DNA of 64,000 nt from Pseudorhodobacter sp. MZDSW-24AT (GTDB lineage: Bacteria > Pseudomonadota > Alphaproteobacteria > Rhodobacterales > Rhodobacteraceae), in the NCBI RefSeq assembly GCF_002794355.1, contig NZ_PGOI01000008.1:248001-312000 (forward strand), in the 5' to 3' direction. The notes under the pieces were generated by a model. It had not been told where the DNA came from. It did not search any database and saw only the letters and a program-made list of their open reading frames with translations. The position numbers and the translations under genes were made by a program. This document shows positions 45,706 to 54,148 of the stretch, piece after piece (position 1 is the first letter of the stretch; each line of letters opens with the position of its first letter).

Positions 45706-46277
45706 GCCTGCCTCCAGACCGGATAGCCAATGGCCTCCAGCAACACCGCGGTTTCCGCCACCGGCAGCCCCATGATCCCGCTGTAACTGCCCTGAATCCA
45801 AGGGATCAGCGCGCCCGCCATCCCTTGGATGCCATAGCCGCCTGCCTTGCCCTGCCAGTCACCGCTGGCCAGATAGGCGTTCAACTCGGCATCCGACAGC
45901 CGCTTCATCTTCACGGTGCTCACCGACTCGCGCGCAAGGATGCGCTCCCCACGGCGCACGGCAACCGCCGTGATCACCTCATGCCGGCGCCCGGCCAACA
46001 AGGTCAGAAAAGCGGCGGCCTCGCCGACATCGGCAGGCTTGCCCAGAATACGGCGCCCCAGCGCCACCGTGGTGTCGGCACACAGCACCACATCCTCCGG
46101 CCCGGCCTCGACCGCCTGCACCTTCTCGCGCGCAAGCCGCACGCAATACGGGCGGGGCAATTCGCGCGGGCGCGGATCTTCATCAATGTCAGGGGGCAGG
46201 ATGGCGTCCGGCGTTAGGCCAAGCTGCGCCAGAAGCTCCTTCCGGCGCGGGCTGGCGGAACCAAGGATCAGCCGCAA
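45702..46277 (-). CDS. maf: Maf-family nucleoside-triphosphate pyrophosphatase
   Basis: A 191-aa house-cleaning enzyme that hydrolyses non-canonical NTPs. [14 protein letters not shown] is the N-terminal Maf signature, and [29 protein letters not shown] and [13 protein letters not shown] follow. The start is a TTG two bases after the infA stop, giving [12 protein letters not shown]; an in-frame GTG upstream would overlap infA. Coupled with infA and the RNase gene. Confidence 0.9.
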   Translation of the reverse strand: MRLILGSASPRRKELLAQLGLTPDAILPPDIDEDPRPRELPRPYCVRLAREKVQAVEAGPEDVVLCADTTVALGRRILGKPADVGEAAAFLTLLAGRRHEVITAVAVRRGERILARESVSTVKMKRLSDAELNAYLASGDWQGKAGGYGIQGMAGALIPWIQGSYSGIMGLPVAETAVLLEAIGYPVWRQA

Positions 46278-46278
46278 C

Positions 46279-46497
46279 TTACTTGAAACGATAGTTGATA
46301 CGACCCTTTGACAGGTCATATGGGGTCATTTCCACCTGCACCTTGTCGCCCGCCAGAACACGGATGCGGTTCTTGCGCATCTTGCCTGCCATCACAGCGA
46401 TCAATTCATGGCCATTGTCGAGTTCAACCTTGAATGTCGCATTCGGCAGGAGTTCCTTGACGACACCGGGGAATTCGAGAATGTCTTCCTTGGCCAT
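46279..46497 (-). CDS. infA: Translation initiation factor IF-1
   Basis: A 72-aa OB-fold factor: [20 protein letters not shown], the [18 protein letters not shown] core and GRINYRFK end are all canonical. ATG at 46497. It has its own candidate promoter at 46548. In many alphaproteobacteria it follows the LMW phosphatase gene directly; here five genes intervene. Confidence 0.97.
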   Translation of the reverse strand: MAKEDILEFPGVVKELLPNATFKVELDNGHELIAVMAGKMRKNRIRVLAGDKVQVEMTPYDLSKGRINYRFK

Positions 46498-46547
46498 GGT
46501 CACTCCAATACGTATCAGCCCGCGGGAACCGCAGGCCATAGGCGGGG

Positions 46548-46576
46548 CATATGCGCCTGATTTCCGGGGTTTTCAA
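46548..46576 (-). promoter_or_regulatory. Candidate promoter of infA-maf-rng-yacG
   Basis: TTGAAA, a 17-base spacer, CATATG on the minus strand, 51 bases upstream of the infA start. Good -35, fair -10. It would make the block independent of the accessory genes upstream. Confidence 0.5.
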
Positions 46577-46701
46577 GAAGATTCTGCCCCAAGTCGGCGC
46601 GCATCGGCCTTTACAGGCCGCTTCGCTGGCCAAACGCACGCCCCAAGCGATGCCGCGCGTCGGGTCGGCGGAGCGGCGCAAACTCTAAATCGCGCCGCAG
46701 A

Positions 46702-47571
46702 TCACCGCCCCAGCCGCTGCGCCTGCTCGGCCCAATGCAGATGGTTCAGCACCCGTCCCTCGCGGCGCACATGGCGGATCGCGTCAAGGCGCACCTCGGC
46801 CATGGCCCAGCCCGGCACATCCCGCGCCGTTTCGGCCAGAATGCCACTGGCCGGAAAGCCCAGATCGGGCGGCCCGTAGATCGCGGCCGATCCCACGTTC
46901 TCATCCACGGCGGGGCAGAAATCGCACAGGCCCACCGTGGGGGATTGCGCCACAACGCATTGATTTTCCAAGGCCCGCGCCATCGCCCCGATCCGCACCC
47001 GCGTGAACCCCGCCAGCGAATCGGTGCACGAAGGCGCCAGCAGGATCTCGGCCCCTTGCTCCACCAGATGCCGCGCCAGCAAGGGAAACTCGCTGTCATA
47101 GCAGATCGTCACTCCGATCCGCCCCAGATCGGTGTCAAAGGGCACCATCCCTTGGCCCGCCACCACATCCCACTCTTCGCGCTCGAACCGGGTCATGATC
47201 TGCTTGTCCTGATGCCCGATGATGCCCTCTGGCCCGTAAAGCGTGGCGCGATTTACCGGACGCGCGCCCGCGAAAAACGGCCGCGAGGCGCCAAGGATCA
47301 GGCAATCGTGCCGCCGCGCAAGGTCCAGATGCAGCGCGTCACTGGCCGCACCGTGGCGCGCCACCTCGTGCAGCGCCGCCTCCAGATCGCCCGCCACCGC
47401 GCGCCCGCCAAGGCTCGCAAGTTCCATCGCGCCATATTCAGGAAAAACCAGCAGCTTGGCCCCCTGCCCTGCCGCCGCCACCACCCAAGCCTCCAGCTTG
47501 GCGGCATGGTCATCGAAATGGTCAAACCACGTCAGGTCATAGGCCGCCGCGGCCAGCGTAAAGGCGGTCAC
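46702..47571 (-). CDS. Nitrilase-superfamily carbon-nitrogen hydrolase
   Basis: A 289-aa hydrolase with the Glu-Lys-Cys triad: E in LLVFPEYGAMEL, K in GHQDKQIMTRFE, C in VTICYDSEFPLLA. The start is a GTG at 47571 that overlaps the stop of the GNAT gene (GTGA). Adjacency to a GNAT recalls the nitrilase branch in which an acetyltransferase is fused to the N-terminus (YhcX type); here the two are separate. Substrate unknown. Confidence 0.85.
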   Translation of the reverse strand: MTAFTLAAAAYDLTWFDHFDDHAAKLEAWVVAAAGQGAKLLVFPEYGAMELASLGGRAVAGDLEAALHEVARHGAASDALHLDLARRHDCLILGASRPFFAGARPVNRATLYGPEGIIGHQDKQIMTRFEREEWDVVAGQGMVPFDTDLGRIGVTICYDSEFPLLARHLVEQGAEILLAPSCTDSLAGFTRVRIGAMARALENQCVVAQSPTVGLCDFCPAVDENVGSAAIYGPPDLGFPASGILAETARDVPGWAMAEVRLDAIRHVRREGRVLNHLHWAEQAQRLGR

Positions 47572-48176
47572 AGCGCGCGCATCCAGAATTGCAGCGGCTT
47601 GCGGCTCTCGTTGGCCTCCCCCACATCGCGCCACGCGAATTCCGCCACCGCTCCGGCCAGCGGCGCATAACCGCGCCCCTGCCAGAAGGCCTCGTTGCCC
47701 CGATGCTGGCTGGGGCGCTGCGGATGATCCTCGGGACGCTGGACCGAGCAAAACGCCACATGGCTGCGCCCCAGCGCGCGGGCATGATCTTCGCGCAGGT
47801 CAAAGAAGCGATGCCCCAGACCCAGCCCGCGATAGGCGGGCAACAGAACCGATTCGGCCCCATAGAGGATGCGGTCCAGCGGCAGGCCCAGCCCTGCGAG
47901 CGGTGCGGCGAAGTCGGCGGCATGGTCCTCCATCGGGGTCGAGGTCGAGGCCCCGATCAGCCGCCCCCCGTCAAAGGCGCCCACCAAAAGCGCCTGCGGC
48001 GACTCGCGATAGGTTTGCAGATAGTCGCGCTCATAGTCCAGCGTGCCGTCGTAAAGATAAGGCCAGTCACGGAACACCGCGATGCGCAGCCCCGCCACCG
48101 CATCCAGCGTGGCATCCAGTTCCGCCCCCTGCAAGGCGCGCAGCTCAATGCCCTCTGGCAGCGCCGCCCGGCTCAT
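47568..48176 (-). CDS. GNAT-family acetyltransferase
   Basis: A 202-aa protein. The acetyl-CoA motif is LLPAYRGLGLGHRFF. The N-terminal part (GLRIAVFRDWPYLYDGTLDYE) and GNEAFWQGRGYAPL are seen in the GNAT partner of nitrilase branch 10 proteins. ATG at 48176 overlaps the SnoaL-like stop by four bases. The two neighbours and this gene form a tightly coupled run. Confidence 0.82.
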   Translation of the reverse strand: MSRAALPEGIELRALQGAELDATLDAVAGLRIAVFRDWPYLYDGTLDYERDYLQTYRESPQALLVGAFDGGRLIGASTSTPMEDHAADFAAPLAGLGLPLDRILYGAESVLLPAYRGLGLGHRFFDLREDHARALGRSHVAFCSVQRPEDHPQRPSQHRGNEAFWQGRGYAPLAGAVAEFAWRDVGEANESRKPLQFWMRAL

Positions 48177-48577
48177 GCCGACACCTGTGCCACCCAATCC
48201 GACAGATTGTAAAACGTGGTGATCCGCGCAATCCGCCCTTCGCGCAGATCAAAGAACGCCCCCGCCGGCAGCACATAGCGCTGCCCCCGCGCCTCGGGCA
48301 GGCCGGGGTCGGTTTGCAGATAGGCGCCATGCACCACGAATTCCGCAGCCCCCCGGCGGCCATCGGGCGTGGCAAAGATCACAAGATCGCGCAGTTCCTC
48401 GCGGTAACTCACCCCCATATGGGCGCAGAATTCGGCAAAGGCCTCCCGCCCGCGCCGGATGCCCCCTTCATTCACCCGATGCTCCACATCCTCGGTCACA
48501 AGCGCCAGCATCCCCGCAGGATCACCCGCGTTGAAAGCGGCGTAATAGGCGGCAATCGTGGCTTCGGCTTGCGACAT
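48173..48577 (-). CDS. SnoaL/NTF2-like protein
   Basis: A 134-aa cone-shaped-fold protein of the ketosteroid isomerase-like type: IAAYYAAFNAGDPAGMLALV, EFCAHMGVSYREELRDLVIF and GRIARITTFYNLSDW. No active-site assignment is possible. ATG at 48577; an open frame extends upstream with no coding character. Starts the snoaL-GNAT-nitrilase overlap run. Confidence 0.78.
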   Translation of the reverse strand: MSQAEATIAAYYAAFNAGDPAGMLALVTEDVEHRVNEGGIRRGREAFAEFCAHMGVSYREELRDLVIFATPDGRRGAAEFVVHGAYLQTDPGLPEARGQRYVLPAGAFFDLREGRIARITTFYNLSDWVAQVSA

Positions 48578-48734
48578 GGCGATCCTCCGGCAATCGACCG
48601 CACGATAACGCCAATCTCTCGGATGGCCAGTCCCTTTTGACCCACCGCAGGCGTGGGGCGCGCGCCCCAGCCCCTTGGTGTCTTGACCCAAAGGCGACAC
48701 CAAGGGGCAACCCCAGAGTATCAACGCCGCAAGA

Positions 48735-49577
48735 TCAAAGCCGCGCCAGCGCCGCGGCAATCGCGTCGGCCATCGGCGTGGTCGGGCGTCCGATCAGCCG
48801 TGACAGGGTGCCACTCTCGTCTTGCAGCGCGCCCCGCGCGGCCTTGGCATCGCTGTCGGCCAGAATGCGGGCAAAGCCTTCGGGCAGGCCAAAGCTGGTC
48901 AGGATCTCGGCATAGGTCGCCTCTGGCAGGCTGTCATAGCGCATCGGCCTGCCCGCTTGCCGTCCCAGTTCCGCCGCGAATTCGGCCATGGTAAAGGCCT
49001 GATCGCCCGCCAGTTCATAGACCGCAGTGTCATGGCCTTGCGTCGTGGCCGTGACCGCAATCGCCTCGGCGAAATCCGCGCGCGCCGCTGCCGAAAAGCG
49101 CCCATCTTCCGCCGCGCCGATCACCGCGCCCTGCGCCAAGGCCGCGCCCAGCGCGCCGGTCAGGTTTTCCAGATACCACCCGTTGCGCAGCAGCGTGTAG
49201 CTCAGACCCGAGGCCCGGAGGGCGGTCTCGGTGGCGATGTGATCCTGCGCCAACAGCAGCGGCGACTCCGCGCCCTTCAGGATCGAGGTATAGATCACCC
49301 GCCCCACCCCCGCGCTTTTCGCCGCCGCGATCACCCGCGCATGCTGCCCCGCACGGTCGGTGAAATCATTGGACGAGATCAGCACCAGCACCTCGACCCC
49401 GGCAAGCGCCCCGACATCGGGCGCGGCATAGTCAAAGGCCCGCGTCTCAAGCCCCAGATCGGCACTCTTTTCCGGGCTGCGGGCCAGCGCAATCGGCGCC
49501 TCCCCACGGGCAGCAAGGGCGGCAAGGGCCAGACGGCCCAACTGGCCGCTGGCTCCGGTGATGGCGATGGTGGGCAT
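48735..49577 (-). CDS. NmrA/QorB-like NAD(P)-binding quinone oxidoreductase
   Basis: A 280-aa atypical SDR. Rossmann motif TIAITGASGQLGRLAL; VIYTSILKGAESPLLLA and TLLRNGWYLENLTGAL match the QorB (NADPH:quinone) type. ATG at 49577 with GGAG upstream. It is divergent from an HxlR regulator gene, an arrangement common for qorB-qorR pairs, so control by that regulator is likely. Confidence 0.85.
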   Translation of the reverse strand: MPTIAITGASGQLGRLALAALAARGEAPIALARSPEKSADLGLETRAFDYAAPDVGALAGVEVLVLISSNDFTDRAGQHARVIAAAKSAGVGRVIYTSILKGAESPLLLAQDHIATETALRASGLSYTLLRNGWYLENLTGALGAALAQGAVIGAAEDGRFSAAARADFAEAIAVTATTQGHDTAVYELAGDQAFTMAEFAAELGRQAGRPMRYDSLPEATYAEILTSFGLPEGFARILADSDAKAARGALQDESGTLSRLIGRPTTPMADAIAAALARL

Positions 49578-49628
49578 GGCGTTCTCCTGCAAATGAATGC
49601 AAAAGACCTACCGGCTTTACTTCCTTTT

Positions 49629-49654
49629 CGTAAGTACGTACATTTTTGTTCGTA
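49629..49654. promoter_or_regulatory. Candidate HxlR-type operator between the quinone reductase and regulator genes
   Basis: A perfect GTACGTAC palindrome (49634-49641) lies in a run with three copies of CGTA (49629, 49637, 49651). It is in the 93-base divergent region, AT-richer than its surroundings. HxlR-family sites are often GTA/TAC-rich inverted repeats. Confidence 0.45.
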
Positions 49655-49670
49655 TTCCACACAGGTGCAC

Positions 49671-50069
49671 ATGACCCCCGCTTCCACCGCACAAGCCTTG
49701 ATCGACCGCTGGGACACAGGCGATGTCCTCGCCGCCGCCTGCCCGTCGCGCACCATCTTGCAACACCTGACCAGCAAATGGGGCACCTTGGTGATGGTCA
49801 CGCTGGCCACCGGACCGCACCGCTTTTCCCAGTTGCGCCGCCGCATCACCGGCGTCAGCGAGCGGATGCTGGCCCAGACCCTGCAACAGCTGGAAGCCGA
49901 TGGTTTCGTGCTGCGCGAAGCGCGCGATGTGGTGCCGCCGCATGTCTCCTACAGCCTCACCCCGCTGGGGGCGGAGGCCGCGACGCATGTGCTGGCGCTC
50001 ACCGCCTGGATCGAAGGCAACCTGCCCCGCATCCTGCCCACCCCCCAAAAGCAAGCGGCACAGCCCTAG
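49671..50069 (+). CDS. HxlR-family transcriptional regulator
   Basis: A 132-aa winged-helix protein. The HxlR marks are CPSRTILQHLTSKWGTLVMVTL (single N-terminal Cys at about 24, read in part), RFSQLRRRITGVSERMLAQTL and VSYSLTPLGAEA. The Cys could sense quinones or aldehydes, as in QorR/YodB; that is family inference. It lies divergent from the quinone reductase gene, and its stop overlaps that of the LMW phosphatase gene. Confidence 0.9.
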   Translation: MTPASTAQALIDRWDTGDVLAAACPSRTILQHLTSKWGTLVMVTLATGPHRFSQLRRRITGVSERMLAQTLQQLEADGFVLREARDVVPPHVSYSLTPLGAEAATHVLALTAWIEGNLPRILPTPQKQAAQP

Positions 50070-50539
50070 GCCGCGCCGTCTGCGCTGGGGGCGCCAAAGC
50101 GCGCCACCATCCGGTCCCGGATCTGGTCGCGCGCCTGACGATAGGCCGAAAGCTTGTGCTCGCGCGATTCCCCCAACCCGGTCGGGTCAAGGATCGGCCA
50201 ATATTCCACATCCAGATGAAAATGCCGCGTCAATTCCAAGGCCAAACGCTGGCTGGCCGGGGACAAGGCGATGATCAGGTCGAATTGCGACAGATCATCG
50301 CCCCATTCCTGCATTTCCTCAAAGCTGCGGCTGCGATGCCGGGCCAGCTCGATCCCCATCTCGCGGCAGACGGCCACCGAAAACCCGTCCACCTCCATGT
50401 CATTGCGCACCCCGGCCGATTGCACATAGGCGCGCTGCCCGTAGAATTTCTTCATCAGCGCCTCGGCCATGGGCGAGCGCACCGCATTATGATCGCAACA
50501 GAACAGAACCGATTGGGGAAACTCACCCAAATTGCTCAC
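50066..50539 (-). CDS. Low-molecular-weight protein tyrosine phosphatase / arsenate reductase-like
   Basis: A 157-aa phosphatase. The C-x5-R-S loop is CDHNAVRS near residue 15 and the general acid is in PILDPTGLG. The usual C-x-G-N-x-C-R-S loop is altered to CDHNAVRS, as in the group seen beside UPF0262. The start is GTG at 50539, 12 bases after the UPF0262 stop. Its place hisD-UPF0262-phosphatase is conserved in many alphaproteobacteria. Confidence 0.85.
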   Translation of the reverse strand: MSNLGEFPQSVLFCCDHNAVRSPMAEALMKKFYGQRAYVQSAGVRNDMEVDGFSVAVCREMGIELARHRSRSFEEMQEWGDDLSQFDLIIALSPASQRLALELTRHFHLDVEYWPILDPTGLGESREHKLSAYRQARDQIRDRMVARFGAPSADGAA

Positions 50540-50551
50540 CCCCAGTTTGCC

Positions 50552-51031
50552 TTAGCCCCAATGCAGCACGCAGATCAGGGTGAACAGCCGCCGCGCCGTA
50601 TCGGTGTCCACCACGGCCTTGCCCTCCAGCCGCTCTTGCAGCACGCGGGCGCCTTCGTTGTGAATGCCGCGCCGGGCCATGTCGATCGCCTCGATCTGGC
50701 TGGGCGGCAGGCGCTTCACCGCCTCGAAATAGCTCTCGCAAATCTGGAAGTAATCCTTCACCACCTGCCGGAACGGCCCCAGCGACAGATGGAACGCCCC
50801 CACCGGCGCGCCTTCTTCCGATCCGAGCTCAAACACCAGCCGCCCTTCGCGGATCGCCAGTCCCAGCCGATAGGGCCCCGGCACTTCCGGCCGCCCCTCA
50901 CGCGCAGGCAAGGCAAAGCTGTTGTCTTCCAGCAGATCAAAGATGGCGACCCGCCGCTCTTGCTCGATCTCAGCCGTGGGGCGGGCAAGTCCCTTGTCGT
51001 CAATCTCGATATGGCAGATGCGGTTCGTCAT
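50552..51031 (-). CDS. UPF0262 family protein
   Basis: A 159-aa conserved protein: MTNRICHIEIDDKGLARPTA, then RRVAIFDLLEDNSFALP and FHLSLGPFRQVVKDYFQICESY. Family of unknown function restricted largely to alphaproteobacteria. ATG at 51031. An Arg/Ala-rich open frame 59 codons further upstream comes from the tandem repeat and is not part of the protein. Confidence 0.9.
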   Translation of the reverse strand: MTNRICHIEIDDKGLARPTAEIEQERRVAIFDLLEDNSFALPAREGRPEVPGPYRLGLAIREGRLVFELGSEEGAPVGAFHLSLGPFRQVVKDYFQICESYFEAVKRLPPSQIEAIDMARRGIHNEGARVLQERLEGKAVVDTDTARRLFTLICVLHWG

Positions 51032-51110
51032 GGGCTGGGCCTTGCTCGTGGATAGACAGGTGATGCCTGACAGCCGCGCATGGCGCAAGAGCGTCTGTGC
51101 CCTCCCCCGC

Positions 51111-51196
51111 GCGCGACCGCGCGCCTTTCCCCCCGCGCCGCGCGGGCACGCACCTTTCGCACGCACCGCGCGACCGCGCGCCTTTCGCACGCACCG
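51111..51196. repeat. GC-rich short tandem repeats between UPF0262 and hisD
   Basis: GCGCGACCGCGCGCCTTTC occurs at 51111-51129 and again at 51168-51186 (57-base period). CCTTTCGCACGCACCG occurs at 51153-51168 and 51181-51196 (28-base period). The 222-base gap holds nothing else I recognise. Confidence 0.75.
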
Positions 51197-51253
51197 CCCG
51201 GCGCCCACACTACAAGGCGCCCGCGCAGCTTCCGCCGCCCGCGGCGGCGGAGC

Positions 51254-52555
51254 TCACCCGTTCAGCCGGTCCAGCCGCGCCCGCACGCTCAGGCCATGCG
51301 CCTCAAGGCTTTCGCTGATCGCCAGCCGCTCGGCACTGGGGCCGATCGCCTTCAGCGCCTCGGGCGTCATCCGCGCCAAAGTGGTGCGCTTCATGAAGTC
51401 CAGCACGTTCAGACCACTGGAAAACCGGGCCGAGCGCGCGGTGGGCAGCACATGGTTCGGCCCGCCGATGTAATCGCCAATCGCCTCGGGCGTCCAAGGC
51501 CCAAGGAAGATCGCCCCCGCATGCGGAATGGCGGCGGCAAGCCCCTCGGCATCCTCCACCATGATCTCCAGATGCTCGGGCGCGATGCGGTTGGCCAGTT
51601 CCGCCGCCTGCGCCAGATCGCGCACCACGATCACCGCGCCATTGTCGCGCCAGCTTGCGCCCGCGATGTCGCGGCGTTCCAGCGTCTCAAGCCGCGCCTC
51701 CACCGCCGCCGCCACCGCGCGCCCCAGCTCCGCATCGGTGGTGATCAGAATGGCCTGCGCGCTCTGGTCATGCTCGGCCTGGCTCAGCAGGTCCAGCGCG
51801 ATCCAGTCCGGATCATTGCCCGCATCCGCGATCACCAGAATTTCCGATGGCCCCGCGATCATGTCGATGCCGACCCGGCCAAACACCCGCCGCTTGGCCG
51901 CCGCCACAAAAGCATTGCCGGGCCCGGTGATCTTGTCGACCGGCGCGATGGTGTCGGTGCCATAGGCCAGCGCTGCCACCGCCTGCGCGCCCCCGATGCG
52001 GTAGATCTCATCCACCCCGGCGATCTGCGCGGCCAAGAGCACCAGCGGATTGACCACCCCCCCCGGCGTCGGGCAGGTCACCACCAGCCGCTCCACACCC
52101 GCCACCTTGGCCGGGATCGCATTCATCAACACGCTTGACGGATAGGACGCGAGCCCCCCCGGCACATAGAGCCCCGCCGCCGAAACCGGCGTCCAACGCC
52201 AGCCCAACCGCGCCCCCGCCGCATCGGTCCAGCTCGCATCCTCGGGCCGCTGCCGGTCATGATAGGCGCGGATGCGTTCGGCGGCGAGCTCCAGCGCCGC
52301 CCGGTCCTCGGCCGAGACCTTGGCAATCTCCGCCGCAATCTCCGCTGGCGAAAACGCCATCCCCTCCGCCGTCAGCTCCAGCCGGTCAAAGCGCGCCGTC
52401 AGCTCCAGCACGGCAGCATCGCCCCGCGCCCGCACATCGGCGATGATCGCGGCCACCGCCTGATCCACATCCTCCGCCTCTTCCCGCTTCATCCCCAAAA
52501 GCGCGGCAAAATCCGCCTCGAAATCGGCATCGCTATGGGTCAAGAACACAGGCAT
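51254..52555 (-). CDS. hisD: Histidinol dehydrogenase
   Basis: A 433-aa zinc, NAD-dependent enzyme that makes histidine from histidinol. GLYVPGGLASYPSSVLMNAIPA, then the DKITGPGNAFVAAAKRRVFG loop, IDMIAGPSEILVI, QAEHDQSAQA (zinc ligands) and NRIAPEHLEI are all in order. ATG at 52555. Start of the hisD-UPF0262-phosphatase block, though repeats separate it from UPF0262. Confidence 0.96.
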   Translation of the reverse strand: MPVFLTHSDADFEADFAALLGMKREEAEDVDQAVAAIIADVRARGDAAVLELTARFDRLELTAEGMAFSPAEIAAEIAKVSAEDRAALELAAERIRAYHDRQRPEDASWTDAAGARLGWRWTPVSAAGLYVPGGLASYPSSVLMNAIPAKVAGVERLVVTCPTPGGVVNPLVLLAAQIAGVDEIYRIGGAQAVAALAYGTDTIAPVDKITGPGNAFVAAAKRRVFGRVGIDMIAGPSEILVIADAGNDPDWIALDLLSQAEHDQSAQAILITTDAELGRAVAAAVEARLETLERRDIAGASWRDNGAVIVVRDLAQAAELANRIAPEHLEIMVEDAEGLAAAIPHAGAIFLGPWTPEAIGDYIGGPNHVLPTARSARFSSGLNVLDFMKRTTLARMTPEALKAIGPSAERLAISESLEAHGLSVRARLDRLNG

Positions 52556-52660
52556 CAGGGCATCCCTCGCAAAGTTTCGCCTCAGATAGCGCGCCCCCGC
52601 CCCCCCCTCAACCCGCCAATTGCGCGAGGCGCCCGGCACAACCCCACCTGCCCGCCTGCC

Positions 52661-52719
52661 ATTGCACCTTTGCCAAATACTCCGGGGGGGCGCGGCACGC
52701 GCGGGGGGCAGCGCCCCCC
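52661..52719 (-). repeat. 3'-end element downstream of the MATE gene
   Basis: On the minus strand: perfect hairpin GGGGGGC, three-base loop, GCCCCCC (52703-52719), then CCGGAGTATTTGGCAAAGG and TGCAAT. Same layout as the elements after GST and priA. Confidence 0.75.
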
Positions 52720-52726
52720 TCCGCCC

Positions 52727-54109
52727 TCAAACCACAGGCGCCGCCGGCATCCGGGCCCAGAACCGCGCCATCAGGCTGACCGCCGCACAGGCCAGACCAA
52801 TCACCAACCCCAGCCACAGCCCCACCGCGCCAAAGCCAAGCGGGAAGGCCAGCACATAGCTTGCCGGAATCCCGATCAGCCAATAGCTGATCGCCGCATA
52901 GATCATCGGCACCCGTGTGTCCTGCACGCCCGCCAGCAGCCCCAGCGCCATCACCTGCATCGAATCCGCCAGCTGGAACAGCGCCGCACAGGCCAGCAGC
53001 GCCGCCCCCACCAGCAGGATCGTCGCCCGCGCCGGTTCCGCCGGATCCAGAAACACCGAGATCAGCGGCGCAGGCAGCGTCAGGAACAGCACCACCGTCA
53101 GCCCCGCCACCGCCAGCGACAGGCCGATCGCCACCTTCGCCCCCAGACGCATCGCCGCATAATCCCCCGCGCCGGCAAAGCGTCCCGTGCGCACCGTCAC
53201 CGCATTCGACAATCCCACATGCACCATGAAGGTCAGCGCGGTGATCTCCAGCGCAATCCCATGCGCCGCCAGTTCCACCGTCCCGATCCAGCCCATCATC
53301 AAGGCACTGGCCTGAAACAACCCGCTCTCCGCAAGGCCCGTCAGCCCCATCGGCCAGCCCAGCCGGAACACCGCCCCAAAGGCCGCCCAATCCGGTCGCC
53401 AGAAGCGGATGAACAGCTGATAGCGCCGCAGCCCCGGCAACAGGCCCGCATAAAGACACAGGAACAGCAAGGACAACACCTGAATGATCACCGTCGCGAT
53501 CGCCGCCCCCTGCACCCCCAACTCGGGCGCGCCCCAATTGCCAAAGATCAGCGCCCAGTTGATCGCCGCATTGAGCGGCACCGCCGCCACCGTGATCCAC
53601 AACACCACCTGCGTGCGCTCCAAAGCCGACAGATAGCTTTTCAGCACCATCACCAACAGCGCCGGGATCATCCCCAACCCCGCGATCCGCAAATAGTCCT
53701 GCCCCAGCGCCGAGACATCCGGCGCCTGCCCCAAAGCCAGCAAGATCGGCTCCGACCACCAGAACACCGGATAGATCAGCACGCCAAACAGGATCGACAG
53801 CCACAGCCCCATCCGCGCCACCCGGCGCACCTGCACCTCATCGCCCTGCGCCTGCGCATTGGCCACCATCGGCATCACCGCCTTGGCAAAGCCCGACCCC
53901 ATGATGAACAGCACGAAAAAGCTTGAAGCCGCCAGCACCCCCGCCGCCAGCGGCACCACCCCATACCAGCCCAGCATGATGGTATCGGTGACATGCAGCG
54001 CAAACTGCGCCACATGGCTGCCGATCAGCGGCAATCCCAGCGCCAGCGTGGCGCGCACATGATCCGCGGCAGTTTGCGGCGGCACAGCAGAGACATGATC
54101 ATTTTTCAT
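52727..54109 (-). CDS. MATE-family multidrug efflux transporter
   Basis: A 460-aa protein with 12 hydrophobic segments in two halves, each starting with a MATE-type motif (LPLIGSHVAQFALHVTDTIMLGWYG in part; LGWPMGLTGLAESGLFQASALMMG in part). It should export cationic drugs against Na+ or H+. ATG at 54109. A 3' element ends it. NorM-like, but substrate not inferable. Confidence 0.92.
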   Translation of the reverse strand: MKNDHVSAVPPQTAADHVRATLALGLPLIGSHVAQFALHVTDTIMLGWYGVVPLAAGVLAASSFFVLFIMGSGFAKAVMPMVANAQAQGDEVQVRRVARMGLWLSILFGVLIYPVFWWSEPILLALGQAPDVSALGQDYLRIAGLGMIPALLVMVLKSYLSALERTQVVLWITVAAVPLNAAINWALIFGNWGAPELGVQGAAIATVIIQVLSLLFLCLYAGLLPGLRRYQLFIRFWRPDWAAFGAVFRLGWPMGLTGLAESGLFQASALMMGWIGTVELAAHGIALEITALTFMVHVGLSNAVTVRTGRFAGAGDYAAMRLGAKVAIGLSLAVAGLTVVLFLTLPAPLISVFLDPAEPARATILLVGAALLACAALFQLADSMQVMALGLLAGVQDTRVPMIYAAISYWLIGIPASYVLAFPLGFGAVGLWLGLVIGLACAAVSLMARFWARMPAAPVV

Positions 54110-54148
54110 GCAGCGAGCGATACGCCGCACCCTGCGCCGAGGCAAGCG

